In this document: piece after piece, positions 48,541 to 60,504 of the stretch
Layout of the letters: every line of letters begins with the position of its first letter
How positions within the stretch are numbered: position 1 is the first letter of the stretch
Assembly (NCBI GenBank): GCA_013397935.1
Contig: VZRN01011464.1
Span: 197,331 to 261,330, forward strand
Length of the DNA stretch: 64,000 nt
From: Dasyornis broadbenti
Taxonomy: Eukaryota; Chordata; Aves; Passeriformes; Dasyornithidae
Direction of reading: 5' to 3'
Notes under the pieces: model-generated
Databases searched by the model: none
What the model was told of the DNA's origin: nothing
Seen by the model: only the letters and a program-made list of their open reading frames with translations
Position numbers and translations under genes: made by a program

Positions 48541-50133
48541 GGTTAGCAGAATATCTATTTCAGAAAAAATTATTCTGATTCTGAAGATTTTCCTTCAGTA
48601 ACTGAATCCAGTCCTTTTGATGTCAGTTACGTAATGTTGCTTTCTGTTTTGCCTGTAAAGAATCTTAGCCTTTTCCCATCCACTTTAGTCTAGACTGTGG
48701 ATTCAATTGTCACACAGGTCTTCGCAGATACACTGCAAGTAGAACATCAAAATTACAAATATTTAAAGACGTGCTTAGTCTATGCCAGAAATTGGATTGG
48801 AAAGAGAGTCCTGTTACTATTACCATATTCTTTCACATTTTTGTGCTGAAAACCCACCTACAAGAAAACCAGTTATTCCCATAGTAAACCTCATATTACT
48901 TACCCACTTGAATGTATCAGTGCTGGACCTATCTATGATTTCTATTCCTAAATATTGCAGTTGTAGTTTGATGTTTTATTTGCTTTCCATTCAGTTCCTT
49001 TATCTAATAATTTTTCAATTTTGGTCTTAAAAGCTAACTATGACAGGGAGGTGGAGGAAAAAAACCCACATCAATAAACTCTAATCTCAGACTCCTTTTC
49101 ACAAGAAACAGTAGTATCCTTACACTCCACTGCTTTTACAGCCCTTACTCAGAGAACTGAGATTTCAGTCTGTGTGATTTATAATTGGAAAGCAGAAACT
49201 ATAACATTCACCTGCTGTTCATATCCACAAATGAAATGATACAAGGCAGTTTCATCACTCAACATAATAATTGGCATGAACCAGCTCTGGTATGCAGTGT
49301 TCAGATCCCTAAGGTCCACTAACAAGTTGCTGTAACTACATGCAGCTGTAGAGGAGAAAAAGCAAAAAACAACACAACATTTTTCATATCACTGTTGTTT
49401 TGATTAATCCTTCTGGGGGAAGTAGAGAAATCTGCATTGGTTTTGTCTTGATCCTACAGATGTTACTGTAAAGCTGACCCTACTGGATATCAAGGACTCA
49501 AACAAACCTACAAAGGATCCTAGAGAAGATAGAACTAGAGAGAAGTAACAAGACTTACAAAAGAGAAAGGCCTAAATAATTTTAAGTAATCTCATAGTGA
49601 TCTACTCCTCTGGAGTGTAAATTGCAGTACCAACATTTGGTAATTTACAATGGAAAAATCCAGGCTTCTTTCTTTGTTTTTAACCTATGAACTTTTAAAA
49701 ATAATCCAAATTAAGTCATTCCTAATTCTTGCCCAAGCAGAGAAAGGATCAAATTTAGTGGAACACTTCAGCATGTATATGACTTGAAAGAGCACTGCAG
49801 TCCATTTATGCCATTTTTAATATTCCTAGTACAAAAAAATAACCCAAACACTAACAAAACAAACCCTCAGGATTGTGGCTTCTGTCACTCAAAATGCTGA
49901 AAATGTTCATAAAATTTCACTGGCTATGCTGTGTTTCTGTGATTTATTGTTCCTTGATAGGGTTTGTGGCTAAGAATGCCATAAAATGGTGCATGCAGAA
50001 AATAAAGGTGCAGAAAAATAAATATTTAGCCCCTTTGAGATTTTCTTTTCTCCCAATGCTACTAAAATATACAGGATTCAAATAATCACATTTCAAAAAA
50101 CACTGAAATAGGAAAGAGCGGCGTTTTTTTCTG

Positions 50134-50186
50134 AATAAAGAAATCCCTGGGTGGATAGTTAAAAAAAAAAAAAAAAAAAAAAAAAA
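50134..50186 (+). repeat. A26 tract preceded by AATAAA
   Basis: AATAAA at 50134-50139 lies 21 bases before 26 consecutive A. This resembles the 3' end of a retroposed transcript, but the sequence upstream shows no recognised gene and no convincing target duplication was found. A simple slippage-expanded A run is the more likely reading. Confidence 0.5.
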
Positions 50187-50676
50187 GGAAAAAAGCAATG
50201 GTACAGACAAACAGATGTCTGTATTTGGTCTCTTAAGGTGGATGGGAGACCATGTGATATAACTTGATTTCTCATTACCATCACTAAAGCTCTTAAGTAC
50301 TCAGTCGTTTCTAGGCAGGTGGGAATTTTTATGGAACTATGTGTGACTACTCACACATTAAATAAGTGAGTAATTTGTTGGTTTGAAAACTGATAGCAAC
50401 AGAAGTGCATTTCTCACAGTCATGTGGTATGCAAACATCAGATAACATACTGCCTCCTCTGAGTTCCCCAAAGTGCCAAGTTCTACAGCAGGAAACTTTT
50501 GCCATTGGTCTTCATTTCTATCAGATGGGAAGGAAACAATTTTCTGCTCAAAGATTTCTATCACGAAAACTAAAATACAAAGACTTCCCACATATCAAAT
50601 ATCCATTTCTAAATATAGTGTAATTTGTAAATGGTTATAACAGAAATGAAAGCAGAAAAGATAGAGACCGAGAGTG

Positions 50677-50738
50677 ATTCATGTAAAAGTAAATCACAAT
50701 TCATATAATCATAATTCATGTAAAAGATAATCACAATT
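50677..50738. repeat. Imperfect tandem repeat, period 37
   Basis: ATTCATGTAAAAG is found at 50677-50689 and at 50714-50726. Each copy is followed by an AATCACAATT word, with a two-base rearrangement between the copies. Confidence 0.8.
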
Positions 50739-53640
50739 TGGGAAAAGAAAAACACCAATGATATTAACTGGTGACTTTCTAAGGAAACTGCTTCTAGACC
50801 ATGGTGCTCTTTATTTATGGTATAATGGTGGAAGGAACACACAAATAGGTAAACTCATGGATGAAGAGCAAATTAAACTGGCCAAGTACAGTGGTATGAA
50901 ATGAATCTGTTATGTGTAAATGCTTATGCATCTTGTAAGTCTGTGGAATAGTTTCTGTTAAAAATTTGAACATTTCTGTAAATAAATGGCATCTTTACAT
51001 ATGCCTAGATATTTCTTTTGCTAAATGCAGGAAAGTGCTGTCATTTCTGATATCTCTCTGTAGGAAGACTGGATAAACGTTGACCTCTTTTAGTCAACTG
51101 CGATACCTAAGACAAACATGAAAGTAGACATAATGATGAAAAGACTTCCCTTTGTTGGAAGGAAATGTTAGCAGCTGGTTTTGTTTTCTGTGTATCTAAA
51201 CTTAGTCTTGCCTAGTGACTTGTTTTTGTAGAGCAAAAAATTGCTCTTGACCTTTCAAACTATTGTGGCAAATGTGCTCTATAATCAGATGTGGGGCAGT
51301 GACAGTACAATAGGAAAGTGACAGTAATTTACAAAGCTGTTTTTCTTTAACACTTAACACATTAGTTGTTAAATAAAACTAGTCTGGGACCTGTATTTTT
51401 AAAGGCACATGAATAGTGAGACCTAGGTGTCTCAATTTAAGAGAGAAAAAAAATGCTCTAGCAATAACAAGTATTAATTTTTAAAGCAAAAATAGATGTC
51501 TTAGGTGACAAAAAGATGTTTTTTTCTTGTCTTTGTCTTTCAATCCACAATACTATATTAAGTATGTGCTAAATATCTATTTTTAGAGCTCCTGAAAATA
51601 ATCTGTTCTGCAGGAAGTGGGCATTTGCAATCTTTACCATGATTCATAACTCAGCTTTATGATATTCATAACGCCAAATGTTGTTTCTATCCAGGTTACT
51701 CTGTCTAGCCCCACCTACCCTGAGACCCTATCACCTTATACTCTGATAGGTTCTAGACAAGGACTGGTTTACTTTACACCCTGTCACCATCTAATGCTGC
51801 AGGAACCTAAAAGTACTAGATATCGTCTCATCTCTCTGAAACTTTTCATGACACCTAATTTAATTTACTTTAATATACCCGGAGAGACCCTAATCTGTGA
51901 TGATAGCAGCCCATCTCTCATCTGGAGTTTCAGTCTTTAGCCTGGGTAACTGTCAATATCCAGAGACGTACCTGAGCTGACAGTGCTCATCATCAGTATC
52001 AGAAAGTTTTGACGCCTGTGGGTACCTACTGTCTATAAACTCCATATTCAGTCAAATAAAATCCAAGCCTAACTTTGTGGGTAGGATCACCCTGTGGAGT
52101 GACATCACATCTTTCCTGCTGGCTGGGGGAATTGAGGCATTCTGCTTAAGGATTACTTTTCCTTCTGCCAGATTTTCAGACATGCCACTGAAAACCAAAT
52201 GCTTAATTCTAGTATTTTATATTGTAATATACCTAAATTGATCATAACAAATCTAGGCATCTCTTTTATCCTTTATCTCAGGATGGCAATAACTATTGTG
52301 TCAAGTGGATGGAGAGGGCTCTGAATTACTGGATATCAGGTTACTTCCAAAGTTGTGTGATAACAAGGAACGTACAAATAATAATTATTTACTATGACCT
52401 CCAAAGAAAGGCTCATTGAATGAGCTTCCCTTGCATAATACAGCAAAGTTGCTATCTATGTGATTCTTTGTGTGAAGCTGAATTCTTGCTTTCTTTTCTT
52501 TTATTCAGTGAAATCATCCTTTTTCAAACCCACCACTAAAAAGATATATTTACCACAACACCTTCAGCAAAGACTGGAACCATGAATTAGAACTGTTGGA
52601 TTAGAGCTGCTGTTTTTCTCTAGTATCATTGCAATTACAGACTATCACAGTAGGGTCTGACCAAGGGAAAAACTTGTCTGTTTGTGCAGCAATCTAGGCA
52701 AGTTACAAGATCATGGTAAACAAAAGATTGTCATGTCCATATGCTGGTTACCACAGGTCCAAGGTTGCCCAGTTTAGGCACTAACTTCTGCTTTCATTCA
52801 ACCATGGAAAAATTGATGTTTTGGAAGCGAGATAATTCTCCAGAGTCTCCTGCCTAGGAAATAATGGAGATGATCCCTGAATCTCCAGAGTGATACATTT
52901 ACTGCTAAGTATCTACTCTTAAAATTTTGGACACTGTTTGCCATCTCATCATCCTCTGAAAAGCATTACAGCAGAACTCTGTCTTCTCCAGAATATCAGC
53001 CATTTATTCCCAACATCTTTCCTTCGCAACTTAAAAGAACTGGGGTTTATTCTAAGTTGGGGGAACCAATACCTAAAAATCATTAGGTTTTCTTTCCTGT
53101 GATATATATATTTTAATGGAAAAAGTTTGAACTATAATTTATTTTACAGAGTGAGGAGATAAAGTAACCTTCTGTGTACAAAAGCACCAAAGCTTCACAA
53201 TCCCAGTACCCAACACTTTTCATGAGCTGAAGGGAAATCAGAGATTTTCTCTTAGAAATGCCCTCACCTGCTGACATAGTGCTAGTTCCCACTCTTATTA
53301 AAATCACTGGAAGTTCTACAGACCTGGGTGAAGAGCAGGAATATACTGTAACCATAACTGTAGTTGAAAAACTAATTTTTATTTTTCTTAATTTTTAAAA
53401 TTTTACTAACTTCAACTTTTTAACATGAAATGCAGATCAAGATTTTCAACACTAATAGTTAACCTAGCTAATGCATATCACAAACCTAACATGTTTCCAA
53501 CTTCCCCACAATTTTCAACTGCTGTCTTCCTAAAAGTATAGATTAAGAGGCTTTAGTCCTGCTCTATGGTGCATTAACCCACAGAGGTCTTTCTCTGCCC
53601 CTACAAAGGCTGAGCATATAAAGCAAAAGTCATTCCTGGT

Positions 53641-53690
53641 ATTGAGTCACTGATTTCAGTGGAGTTGCTCTAAGAACACATTTGGCCCAC
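53641..53690. repeat. Possible ancient amniote interspersed repeat
   Basis: The words 'ctgatttcagtggagttgctc' and 'catttggcccac' occur together, as in an old dispersed repeat that I recognise from sauropsid genomes but cannot name. It is short and diverged. Confidence 0.3.
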
Positions 53691-55529
53691 CATATCAAAA
53701 CTGCAATGTGGGAAAACAGTCTCCATTATTTCTAACATCAGCATGACTATTGAAAAGTAAATTTAAGCTAGGGAACTGTGAATTGTAGTGATTTCTCTTG
53801 GTTATTATCTCTGATAAATACTGAGCTATTCTAAGGACATTTGCAATTCTGTTTATTTATCATTTGATGATTAGGAGCAAATAGCATAACTATTAAAAAG
53901 CCTCCCCATTGCTAAATTATTCTTTATGTTTTCATTCTGTTTATTTTTTACTGTAATTGTTTCTGTCACTTCTCTTTATTCAGAAACACTCCCCCTTTAT
54001 CACAACTTTTAAAGGTACAAAACAAATCAACTAACCAAGAAAAAAATAAAAACATAGCAAACTGTAAGCTTCCTAATGGCAAGGGCATCTTTCTCTTATT
54101 TATTTTCCAACATGAGGCTTCTACTTTAAAGGTGGAGTCCAGCTCATCTTTAGACCCTGCTTCTTAGTCATAATTTCCCTATTCAGTCAGCAAACTCAGC
54201 AGGATAAATGAATTTCTGTAACAAAATGGATTCCATGGTTTTCCACTTTAAATAGAATACTTCCATGGCATTTATATAATTACTGGGGTTTCTGTGGCTC
54301 TTCTGAAGAAATTAAAATTCACTCTATTTGCTAGGAACCTTAGGTATGTACCTGTTGGGAAACTGTGAAAGAAAGAGGTTTTATTACGGTGCTTTTCTTG
54401 CAATCTGTGCTTCAACCTCTTGTTTCACCTCATAAAGGTGATTGCTTTTCTTTTCCTTTAAAGGTTTTATGTTTGTAGGTTTGCTATGAATCTAAAGGCG
54501 TTTTGGCAGCACAACCAGTTACTTTTCTACTCAGCTGGCCATTACTATTGAATTAATTTACTGGTCTGAATCTGCTACTGTCCTTAAAGGAAATGCCATA
54601 TTCTCATTATACCCTTCCATTATACTAAACATATGGCCATCATTTAGGTTATGTCAGGCTCTAATGACATTTAGTGACATTTCCCGTTACTGTTACAGCT
54701 ACTCATGGTCACAGTCTGCTTCTGTATATCTCTAGGGTGGTTTTCATAAAACTGTATGGGGACAATGGCTCTATTAACACTTCTACATAAGTCTTACGTG
54801 AACTGTATTGAAGATCTCCAGAATTTTTCCACTCTCCTATGTATATTTTTTCATTTATTTATGCAACATCTACCAGTATAATAGTCTTTGGAACCATTGG
54901 TTTAGTTCTGCCATGAAAAACAAATTTATCTGTCCTCTATAATGAAGCCTCCTTGAGAAAATGTATTTTTTAAAAAAGTAGATATAACCTAAAATAGTAA
55001 AAAATGCACAGATTTATGGGAACGGCAACAAGTCATAAATTCAATAGTACCTGTCTGTTGGATCCTGATCCCAGGAAGTCGTATTTGTCACTAAGTCATA
55101 TTTGTTTACACACATTTATTTACAAAAATTTCTCAAACTGGTTTGATTTGTTCAACATTTTAAAGAGACAATGCTTTCTAAAAGAAATTTGACAACCTAA
55201 TAACAAAGCTCAGAATACCAGCTTTAGCTCCATTTTTGGGTGTTTTTTTTGGTTTTGTTTTTTTTTTTTTTTTTTGGTCAAACTAAACAAATGAAGGATC
55301 AGCTAGAAAATCTTGGAATTTATTAAGCATGGTTTTCTCTTAGACCTCAGATGAAAACCTCAGATGATATAGCTGGGCTATATTTGACTAACTGTACCTT
55401 AGAACTGTCAGTGCTTTATCTCCCTCACATTCATTATCTGTCAATAATGGAAGGCACAACGGGTCCTGAAGATAGGGCAGCAGATTTGGTCTTACGATAC
55501 TTGCTACTATTCCTGGTCTTGTTAATGCT
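53691..55529. other. Unique AT-rich sequence around the L2-type tail
   Basis: Apart from the relic at 54056-54110 and a run of 18 T at 55258-55275, I recognise nothing. Confidence 0.55.
54056..54110 (+). repeat. Possible L2-type LINE tail relic
   Basis: 'caaactgtaagcttcctaatgg' followed by 'caagggcatctttctctta' has the layout of the L2 3' end (actgtaagctcc...gggcaggga...tct). Only about 55 bases remain. MIR-type elements share this tail, so the family is not certain. Confidence 0.4.
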
Positions 55530-55660
55530 CTGCTGTGTGATACAGAGTAAATTACTCCACCTCCCTTTGTCCCAATGTCTCTTTGTCATGAAGATAGTTA
55601 CATAAAGCATTTTGAGATCTAAAGATCTTTGAGTTATATGCTATTATCATTTATTATTTA
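55530..55660 (+). repeat. MIR-like ancient SINE 3' half, plus strand
   Basis: The order 'ctgctgtgtgatacagagtaaatta', 'ctccacctccctttgtccca', 'atgaagatagttacataaagc', 'attttgagatct' and a final ATTATCATTTATTATT matches the right half of MIR-type SINEs of amniotes (gtgtgacc...caagtca...cctcagtttcc...gtaaagc.ctttgagat...attattatt). For so old a family it is well preserved. The left half is not recognisable. Confidence 0.6.
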
Positions 55661-57000
55661 TTCTCTGCTCTTCTGTGTAAGTTTTTAAAGACATTCTCTG
55701 TCAACTAATGCACATTTTTCTGAGGCAAGAAATCCACACTTGTCTGAAGAGTGAGGCTGCGAGCACAATGAGAGACAGGGGTTTTTTTCATCTTGTTTCC
55801 ATAGAGTTCTTGTACAGATAAGTTTCTTACATAAAAATTATGAGTTGTTCAGGTAGCCAAGTGTATGAGTTTTCAATAGGGATATGCAATCTTACAATTT
55901 ATTTCCATGCATTTCTAGTGCAACATTATTCAAGGTAGAGTGTGGTGTGCTTGGCTAAGCTGAAGGCTATTTGAAGTTCATTGACACCAATTGCAACAAC
56001 ATGGTAATGAACCATAGACTGGAAGCCATCATAGACTGAAAGCCATCATCTACCAATAGCTGCCACTGTAAATGCTGCAATGCTGAAGATTTTCTCTACC
56101 AGAAGCAGGATACAAAGACTCTTTGGAAAAAAAGAAATTGAAAAAAAAAAGAAAAACAAAACAATAACAACAAAACTTTTCCCTTCTTTCTAGCATTATT
56201 CCATAGTGGATTTTAGATTTTCTTTGTTTGCCAGACCCAGCTGTTGTTTTTATTAGCTTTCCTCAAAAGCTGGCAATAACATCGTGAGGCTCTTTCAGAG
56301 CTTTTTCTTTGACTCTTAACGCCCACACAGCTGCAGGAAATGTGATGGGTTCTAGTTGTGTGACAGTTTAGTTAGCAACAGAAACCGTTCAAAACTTGGA
56401 AGTGTACCAAGAAAAATTTTCACCTCCATTCTGGTCCCTTAACTGACATAGATGATTTTAAGGTAGTACCTGTACTCAAGTATGTGGCTCTAAACAGCCT
56501 TGTGCAAGAAGTCAAACTGGTTTTGCTTGTGCTCCATCCCTCAGAGCAGCACACCGACACAATATAAAGCACTCTAAGCAGGGCATATTACCTTGGCTTT
56601 GGTATAATGCTGGCTGAGGCTACAGGCCTGCCCTGGTTTGGAAGGTGGGGTTGATTTATGGTCAGCATGAGCTTACATCTGTCTGCAAATGAGGTGCAAA
56701 CACTCCCCAGCCAGCCCCAAATTTCTCCTGCAAATGGTTGCAGACAGCCTTTCTGGTAAGGATCCTGGTGAAGGCAATTACCAAGGGTAGAACTGGTAAC
56801 GGGTGGGGAACCAGCCTTCCAGAACCCCCAGCACTGAAAAATTGTATCAAGTGCATCTGCTTGCAGTCTGTCAAACAGAACAGTTCCAAATCAGGAGGTC
56901 AGAAGAGAAGCTTGACACAGAAATAACTTTGGCAGAGCTCCTACTCCTATTAGAATTCACCCTGCTGTACCTCATCTTTCTTCTTTGGGAAAACCACTAC
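55661..57000. other. Unique sequence, GC-richer from 56560
   Basis: No gene is seen. 56560-57000 is less AT-rich than its surroundings and carries overlapping frames on both strands (56662-56889 minus, 56738-56926 and 56803-57003 plus) without a recognised domain. A GTAAGG donor-like word lies at 56756. Confidence 0.5.
56013..56046. repeat. 17-bp tandem duplication
   Basis: CATAGACTGGAAGCCAT (56013-56029) is followed at once by CATAGACTGAAAGCCAT (56030-56046), with a single difference. Confidence 0.95.
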
Positions 57001-57070
57001 TAGCAGCGACAGGTCGTTCCGTTTATAGGCGTGCTGCAGTTTGGCTTTCTTTGCTGTAATTATTATCTCT
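57001..57070. promoter_or_regulatory. CpG-dense motif cluster with TAATTATTATC (candidate regulatory element)
   Basis: Four CpG dinucleotides fall within 57006-57031 of an otherwise CpG-poor region, and a TAATTATTATC homeodomain-type word is at 57057-57067. No transcript is evident. The regulatory role is inferred from composition alone. Confidence 0.2.
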
Positions 57071-57273
57071 AGTGTCAGCTGCCACTTAATTCTAGTCATG
57101 CTGTTTGGTTCTGCTGAAATTCATCATTAAGATCTTTAAAGTTCCAAACATTTTCTTTATCCCAATCTCCTACAAAATTAAAAAGCAGCAAAGAAAATCA
57201 AAAATGTTACTGCTCTTTTATAAAAGCTCCATCTCTAGCATTTTATGAAAGTTTGTTCTTGTAATTTAAGAGA

Positions 57274-57310
57274 CTATATATATATAAATATATATATATA
57301 GATATATAAA
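57274..57310. repeat. (TA)n microsatellite
   Basis: About 36 bases of alternating TA with single-base interruptions (AAA at 57286 and a G at 57301). Confidence 0.9.
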
Positions 57311-60300
57311 AGGAAAGGTTGGATGGGAAAAGGTTTGCAAGAGAGAAGAACAATTATACAAATAGAAGGTAGATCAGGCATAAAAAATCTTGATATTACC
57401 AGAATAATTGATTGCTTCTTCTGTAATAGAGACAGAATTATAGAAGAAACAGATAAGAGAAAATGGTAAATAGCAAATGTGATGTACTTCAGAAAGCATT
57501 TAACATCACTGACAGAAGGGAAGAGTATGAATCGGCCTATAAGGCCGGGTACTGGAAGTTACTGTTCATTGCATAGTGTTAACACATCAGAGGTTTCACG
57601 GTCAGTAATTCCCATTAAAAAAAAACAAAACACTTGAGGTAAAGACTGAGTCCTATAGTACCAAATCCTGCCCTACGGACAGGGAATGTCCATGGTCCCA
57701 AATATTATGATGAAATCCAGTTAACAGGAAGATAATTAAGTGGAAAAAAAAAACAAAAAACCCACCCAAAACAAACAACCCAGAGGACAGCATTCATATA
57801 TTACAGTAACTTTATCTAATCCTCCAGCTGTGATATAAAGTCATACATGCAGGTAGCAGATATCTGATTAGCTGCTTCTCCTTTACTGCTATAGTTTCAT
57901 ACTGACTAAGACAGAACAAACTGACTCACAATTTTTATTACAAGTAATAGCTTCTTGGTTCTAGTGTGAGGTCCTGGCTCATCATGGGTTTTTTCCCTGC
58001 AATTTCTGCTGTTCGTATGTGTAATTAATAAACATAATGTTGATGCATTTAGTTGCTATAGAAACCATTATTTCTTTAGTTTCCCATGAGGATTCTGAGC
58101 AAATCTGCAGTAAGTTTGACCCAACTCTGTCACCTCCTCATAGTCTTGAATGAAATAAGTTATGACTCCTGGGAGGAATATTTGAATTTCTGTATATGAG
58201 CAAAGTTCTATAAATCTACATAGCAATTTGTCCCCATAGACTGTTACCAAACGTGTTCTCAAAACCTTATAAACTATATCACCCAGAGGAATGGTGTTAA
58301 GCTTTCTTTCTTTATATGAAAACAATCAGTGTTAGTAATTTAAATGTGGCTTACTTAAACTTACTGTTAATTTGAAAATATTGTAAAATGCAGACTGTCA
58401 GTTGTTAGAATAAATAAGTAAGAACAAATGATAAGGAGAAGTCAGGGTTGGACAAAACTTATCTTCCCTGAAATGGAGAATACAACAATCCCAACAATAA
58501 TGAAAGTATTTTATTCTCGTAGCACACTTCAATGCAGTGAATTTTAGAAACATCTGGACCACATCAATATTGCAGCAATAAAAGGTTTTACAAGCAGTTC
58601 TTGATATTTCAAAAGTACATGTGGCACACAAATTCATATGTCAAAGTTTGTACAGTGCACAAACAAAATGCAACATGGCGGGGAGGTAGACGGAAAAAGT
58701 GATGGCTGTGAGAGTAAGAGGGGAAGGCAGTTTACTGCATAAACCATCACCACAAACTGGAACACAGGTATGTCTCATTCCAAATGAGTGTCCCAACCCC
58801 ACAGGACAGACAGGTTTGCTTATACCCAATAAATATTTAGATGCATTGATATCATTTTAATTGGAGGGAAGTCGAGTATCTTCCAGACCAATCTAATACT
58901 CACAGTGCCTAAATGAGTAAATCTGTGTTAGAGTACGAAAATACGGGACTACAGAGATGCATGTAGGAGAGCTGATGGCTCCTTTCACTGTGGCCATGCT
59001 CTAAAAGAAAGTACAACACTGAATTACTGAATTTTTCTGCAGCATCTGATCTCAAAGAAGATCTCTTTGTCACTATCTCTTGTGAAAGGTATGTGAGAAA
59101 ATCACAATTTCTGCATTTGGGTGAGCCTTACATGTGAGATAATCACAGAAATGTTGAGTATAATAATAAGACACCCAAATGTATGCTCCTACAGGATTAG
59201 TAGCAGTTGAGAAAAACCTGCTTAGAGATGCCTGCCTCAGCTTGCATCCTGCCTCATGCATTCTGTACATCTAAACCTGGATTTCAGAGCAGAATCCATG
59301 TCTGCCCCATGTTTTGAAAGCAGGAAGTTTTACATTTAGTCAAAAATAAGTATTGGTGTATGCATGTGCAGCATCAAAGCCCATTTTATTACGGGCGTGT
59401 AAATGTATTTAGGAGTGGTCATGGTTCTCTAAGTAAAAGAACTGACAGAGAATATCCTCTTGACCAGTATCAAAAAATGTTAATAAAAAGGAGTCATAAC
59501 AATGAAAAAGGAAAATGCCATCTTTCCAAAAGCTTTATCCTTTTCTCATTCCTCTGCCTTTTCTCTAAAATGACATCTTGACAGAGGACACTATTTGGGT
59601 ATTGCTCTTAATGGGCTCTCAAATACGTTGTTATTAGGAAATGTAATGAAGTTCCTCCCCCGTGTTCAATTTGCTTTTATTTGTTTATTTTAGGGATGCA
59701 GAAAGGGCTGAAATTTTTGCCCCTGTGAACTTTATGGAATAATGGATCATTTCCTCTAATTGTTTTCTTTTTTTTGTTGTTTACAAAAGGAGGATGACTT
59801 AGGAGACTTTCTATAAAGGCCCAGGGATGTCATCATGTCTATTGCTATTCATAATTGGATATCTCTATGTAATTTAAAACTATTAATGAATAAAAATAAG
59901 AGTACAAATAAAACATTTTTATGAGATGGTAGGGCTGTTTTCATCTCTTCAGAGAAGAGTTGATATTTTTTGATGAAAATATCCATTGTGTTTCTTCAGC
60001 TTATTTGATAACAAGAATGAGGGGAAAGGAAAGATAGGGGAAGAGGTCAAGGCGTGATCAATTTATATGGGAACAATTAATATTTTAAAGATTCAGTGAA
60101 AGTTCCCAAGTACAGAACTCTACAGTTTTTGCCTTCTTTTAAAACATTTTTTTACTAATGGTATGACCTGCTACAATGGATATTCTCATTTGGTTTAGAT
60201 GCTGTCATTACTGTCTTGCATATATTTCAACAACAAGGGAATTGTGTGCACCCAAGCTCTATTGCAATATAGCCCTAAGAAGTTTCCTAAGACCGTCTTT

Positions 60301-60448
60301 ATCACCAGAGGGAAAGAGATATGAAATAAGGATGGTGTTGTTGAGATCCAAATATTAAAATTATTAGCAAGATGCCTCTGCCTGAATTAAGGTGCAAAGG
60401 AGATTATATGCTGAAGTCAATAGTACAGATTTTATTTAAGAGTAAATG

Positions 60449-60504
60449 AGGGCAAGAGAGAGAGAGATGGGGAAAGAGGGTGGGGGAGAGAGGAAAGAGA
60501 GTGA
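60449..60504 (+). repeat. Polypurine tract
   Basis: About 56 bases contain almost only A and G apart from a few isolated pyrimidines, including an AG run and a G5 run. Such strand-asymmetric tracts can adopt triplex structures, but no mirror symmetry strong enough to claim this was seen. Confidence 0.8.

Larger units (their letters stand above)
48541..53640. other. Unique AT-rich sequence
   Basis: No gene is recognised over 5.1 kb. It contains an A26 run (50161-50186) and a 37-bp-period repeat (50677-50738), listed separately. The frames of 82-93 codons (48782-49030, 51659-51940) have no recognised domain. Confidence 0.6.

Noticed and set aside
57484..57520. 'gtacttcagaaagcatttaacatcactgac' resembling the DFxKAFD part of a LINE RT
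   Set aside because: The similarity is one motif long and no flanking RT sequence is recognisable.
58068..58325. 85-codon minus-strand frame of balanced composition
   Set aside because: It looked somewhat protein-like, but I recognise no family and found only a weak acceptor and no donor around it.
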